Positions 15,633 to 16,110 of a stretch of 16,110 nt of DNA are shown in pieces. Origin of the DNA: Bacteroidota bacterium (GTDB lineage Bacteria > Bacteroidota > Bacteroidia > Chitinophagales > Chitinophagaceae). How positions within the stretch are numbered: the first letter of the stretch is position 1; every line of letters starts with the position of its first letter. The stretch is taken from positions 1 to 16,110 of the forward strand of contig JAEWAC010000211.1 in NCBI GenBank assembly GCA_023391895.1. Direction: 5' to 3'. The notes beneath the pieces were generated by a model. That model saw only the letters and a list, made by a program, of their open reading frames with translations, was not told the DNA's origin and made no database searches. The translations under genes were made by a program, and so were the position numbers.

Positions 15633-15800
15633 AGGACTAGGTGGTTAAAGTTAAAAAGGCACCTGCGTTTCTTATTACATATTGTATATCAACATGTAAT
15701 AAGATTAAGCTAGTTACTACAATCTAGCCAAAGCCAGAGTTCTGGCTAGAGTTAAAAGGAGCTTCTCCACTCGTTGAAATTTGAACCTGCCCCTAGTCCT
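15633..15800. repeat. Hairpin-rich spacer bounded by 9-bp inverted repeats
   Basis: AGGACTAGG (15633-15641) and CCTAGTCCT (15792-15800) are inverse copies. Inside are CTTATTACAT (15671-15680) with ATGTAATAAG (15694-15703), a perfect 10-bp stem with a 13-nt loop. Also inside are TCTAGCCA (15723-15730) with TGGCTAGA (15743-15750), which competes with AGCCAGA (15732-15738) pairing to TCTGGCT (15741-15747). No coding frame is recognisable. Roles as terminator, attenuator or small mobile repeat are open. Confidence 0.6.
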
Positions 15801-15886
15801 AGAGCCTCCTGAAAAATGCTACCAACCAGAACTTCCGGTGTAATACCCGGCTAAAGAATCCAGGCAATACAAGCCGAAGCACCTGG

Positions 15887-16110
15887 CTACTCGAAGAAAA
15901 CATCCATGCTTAAACTCTTATCTACAAGCTTTCCAGAATAGCTGTTCTCTTTTATACCGTAGGTGGTGATCATCGTTAACAGCAAAGCTTTTTTGGTTCC
16001 TGCTTCTTCCTGGAATACAGTGCGTTTTCTCAAGAGCTCCCCTGCATAGGGTTTATCAATAACAAATTCTTCTGTATAGAATTTCATTTCGCAAAGGTTA
16101 ATCACCCGGT
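15887..16110 (-). CDS. ATP-binding protein (AAA, with PD-(D/E)XK-like tail), C-terminal end
   Basis: Only the last 74 residues are in the window; the frame is open through the right edge (preceding codon CGG), so the start lies outside. It reads RVINLCEMKFYTEEFVIDKP, then YAGELLRKRTVFQEEAGT, KKALLLTMITTYGIKENSYS and GKLVDKSLSMDVFFE. This is the typical ending of a Bacteroidota group of AAA ATPases that carry a C-terminal nuclease-like domain, where INLCEMKF supplies the E-x-K motif. The ATPase part (Walker motifs) cannot be seen. The role of the group is unclear; many are found in accessory regions. Nothing indicates damage in the visible part. Confidence 0.75.
   Translation of the reverse strand, partial: RVINLCEMKFYTEEFVIDKPYAGELLRKRTVFQEEAGTKKALLLTMITTYGIKENSYSGKLVDKSLSMDVFFE

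Noticed and set aside
1..16110. CRISPR arrays, tRNA or rRNA genes, intact insertion sequences
   Set aside because: No regularly spaced repeats, no cloverleaf-like or rRNA-like stretches, and no transposase frames were found on reading both strands by eye; weak or degenerate examples could be missed.

Overview
The window looks like chromosomal DNA from a Bacteroidota bacterium, most likely the Chitinophagaceae. This rests on protein style (a UxaC/UxuA/SDR/PfkB uronate cluster, a Tricorn-like peptidase, an S9 peptidase with an N-terminal propeller, a Bacteroidota-type integrase tail and YhcG/DUF1016 genes), on AT-rich spacers and on the absence of clear Shine-Dalgarno sequences. The genus is an inference; no rRNA or tRNA gene was seen.

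Positions 1-5086, minus strand: a hexuronate catabolic operon. Read 5' to 3' on that strand it runs: SDR-type fructuronate reductase (D-mannonate oxidoreductase), uxuA, a broken GH88 unsaturated glucuronyl hydrolase, uxaC, a broken kduI, and a KDG kinase that leaves the window at position 1. A LacI-family regulator (5087-6097, plus) is divergent. Together the intact genes convert D-glucuronate to fructuronate, mannonate, KDG and then KDPG. The two broken genes both belong to the parallel route that feeds unsaturated uronates from polysaccharide lyases into KDG. The glucuronate branch therefore looks kept while the unsaturated-uronate branch has eroded. The 4561-5086 spacer holds TTTACGAA-type repeats and a palindrome abutting the regulator's start codon, which are candidate LacI operators.

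Positions 6098-6884 hold gene debris, mainly a frameshifted and truncated YhcG/DUF1016 N-terminal fragment with two strong palindromes in its coding sequence. Positions 6885-10118 (plus) encode a large exported Tricorn-like peptidase with an apparently complete Ser-His-Ser-Glu tetrad, followed by a strong hairpin terminator. Positions 10119-11144 contain the tail of a decayed tyrosine recombinase, a short unknown protein and a second hairpin. Positions 11145-13955 (minus) encode an exported S9 prolyl-oligopeptidase-family peptidase with an intact triad.

Positions 13956-16110 are another accessory area. It holds a second, heavily decayed DUF1016 N-terminal remnant, a 56-residue basic protein with its own terminator, and a DUF1016/YhcG gene split by a one-base frameshift but with an intact PD-(D/E)XK nuclease half. 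It ends with a hairpin-rich spacer and the C-terminal end of an AAA ATPase with a nuclease-like tail that runs off the right edge. No CRISPR array, intact insertion sequence or intact mobile element was found. The main novelty is the pattern of selective pathway erosion and repeated DUF1016 debris, not a clearly new system.
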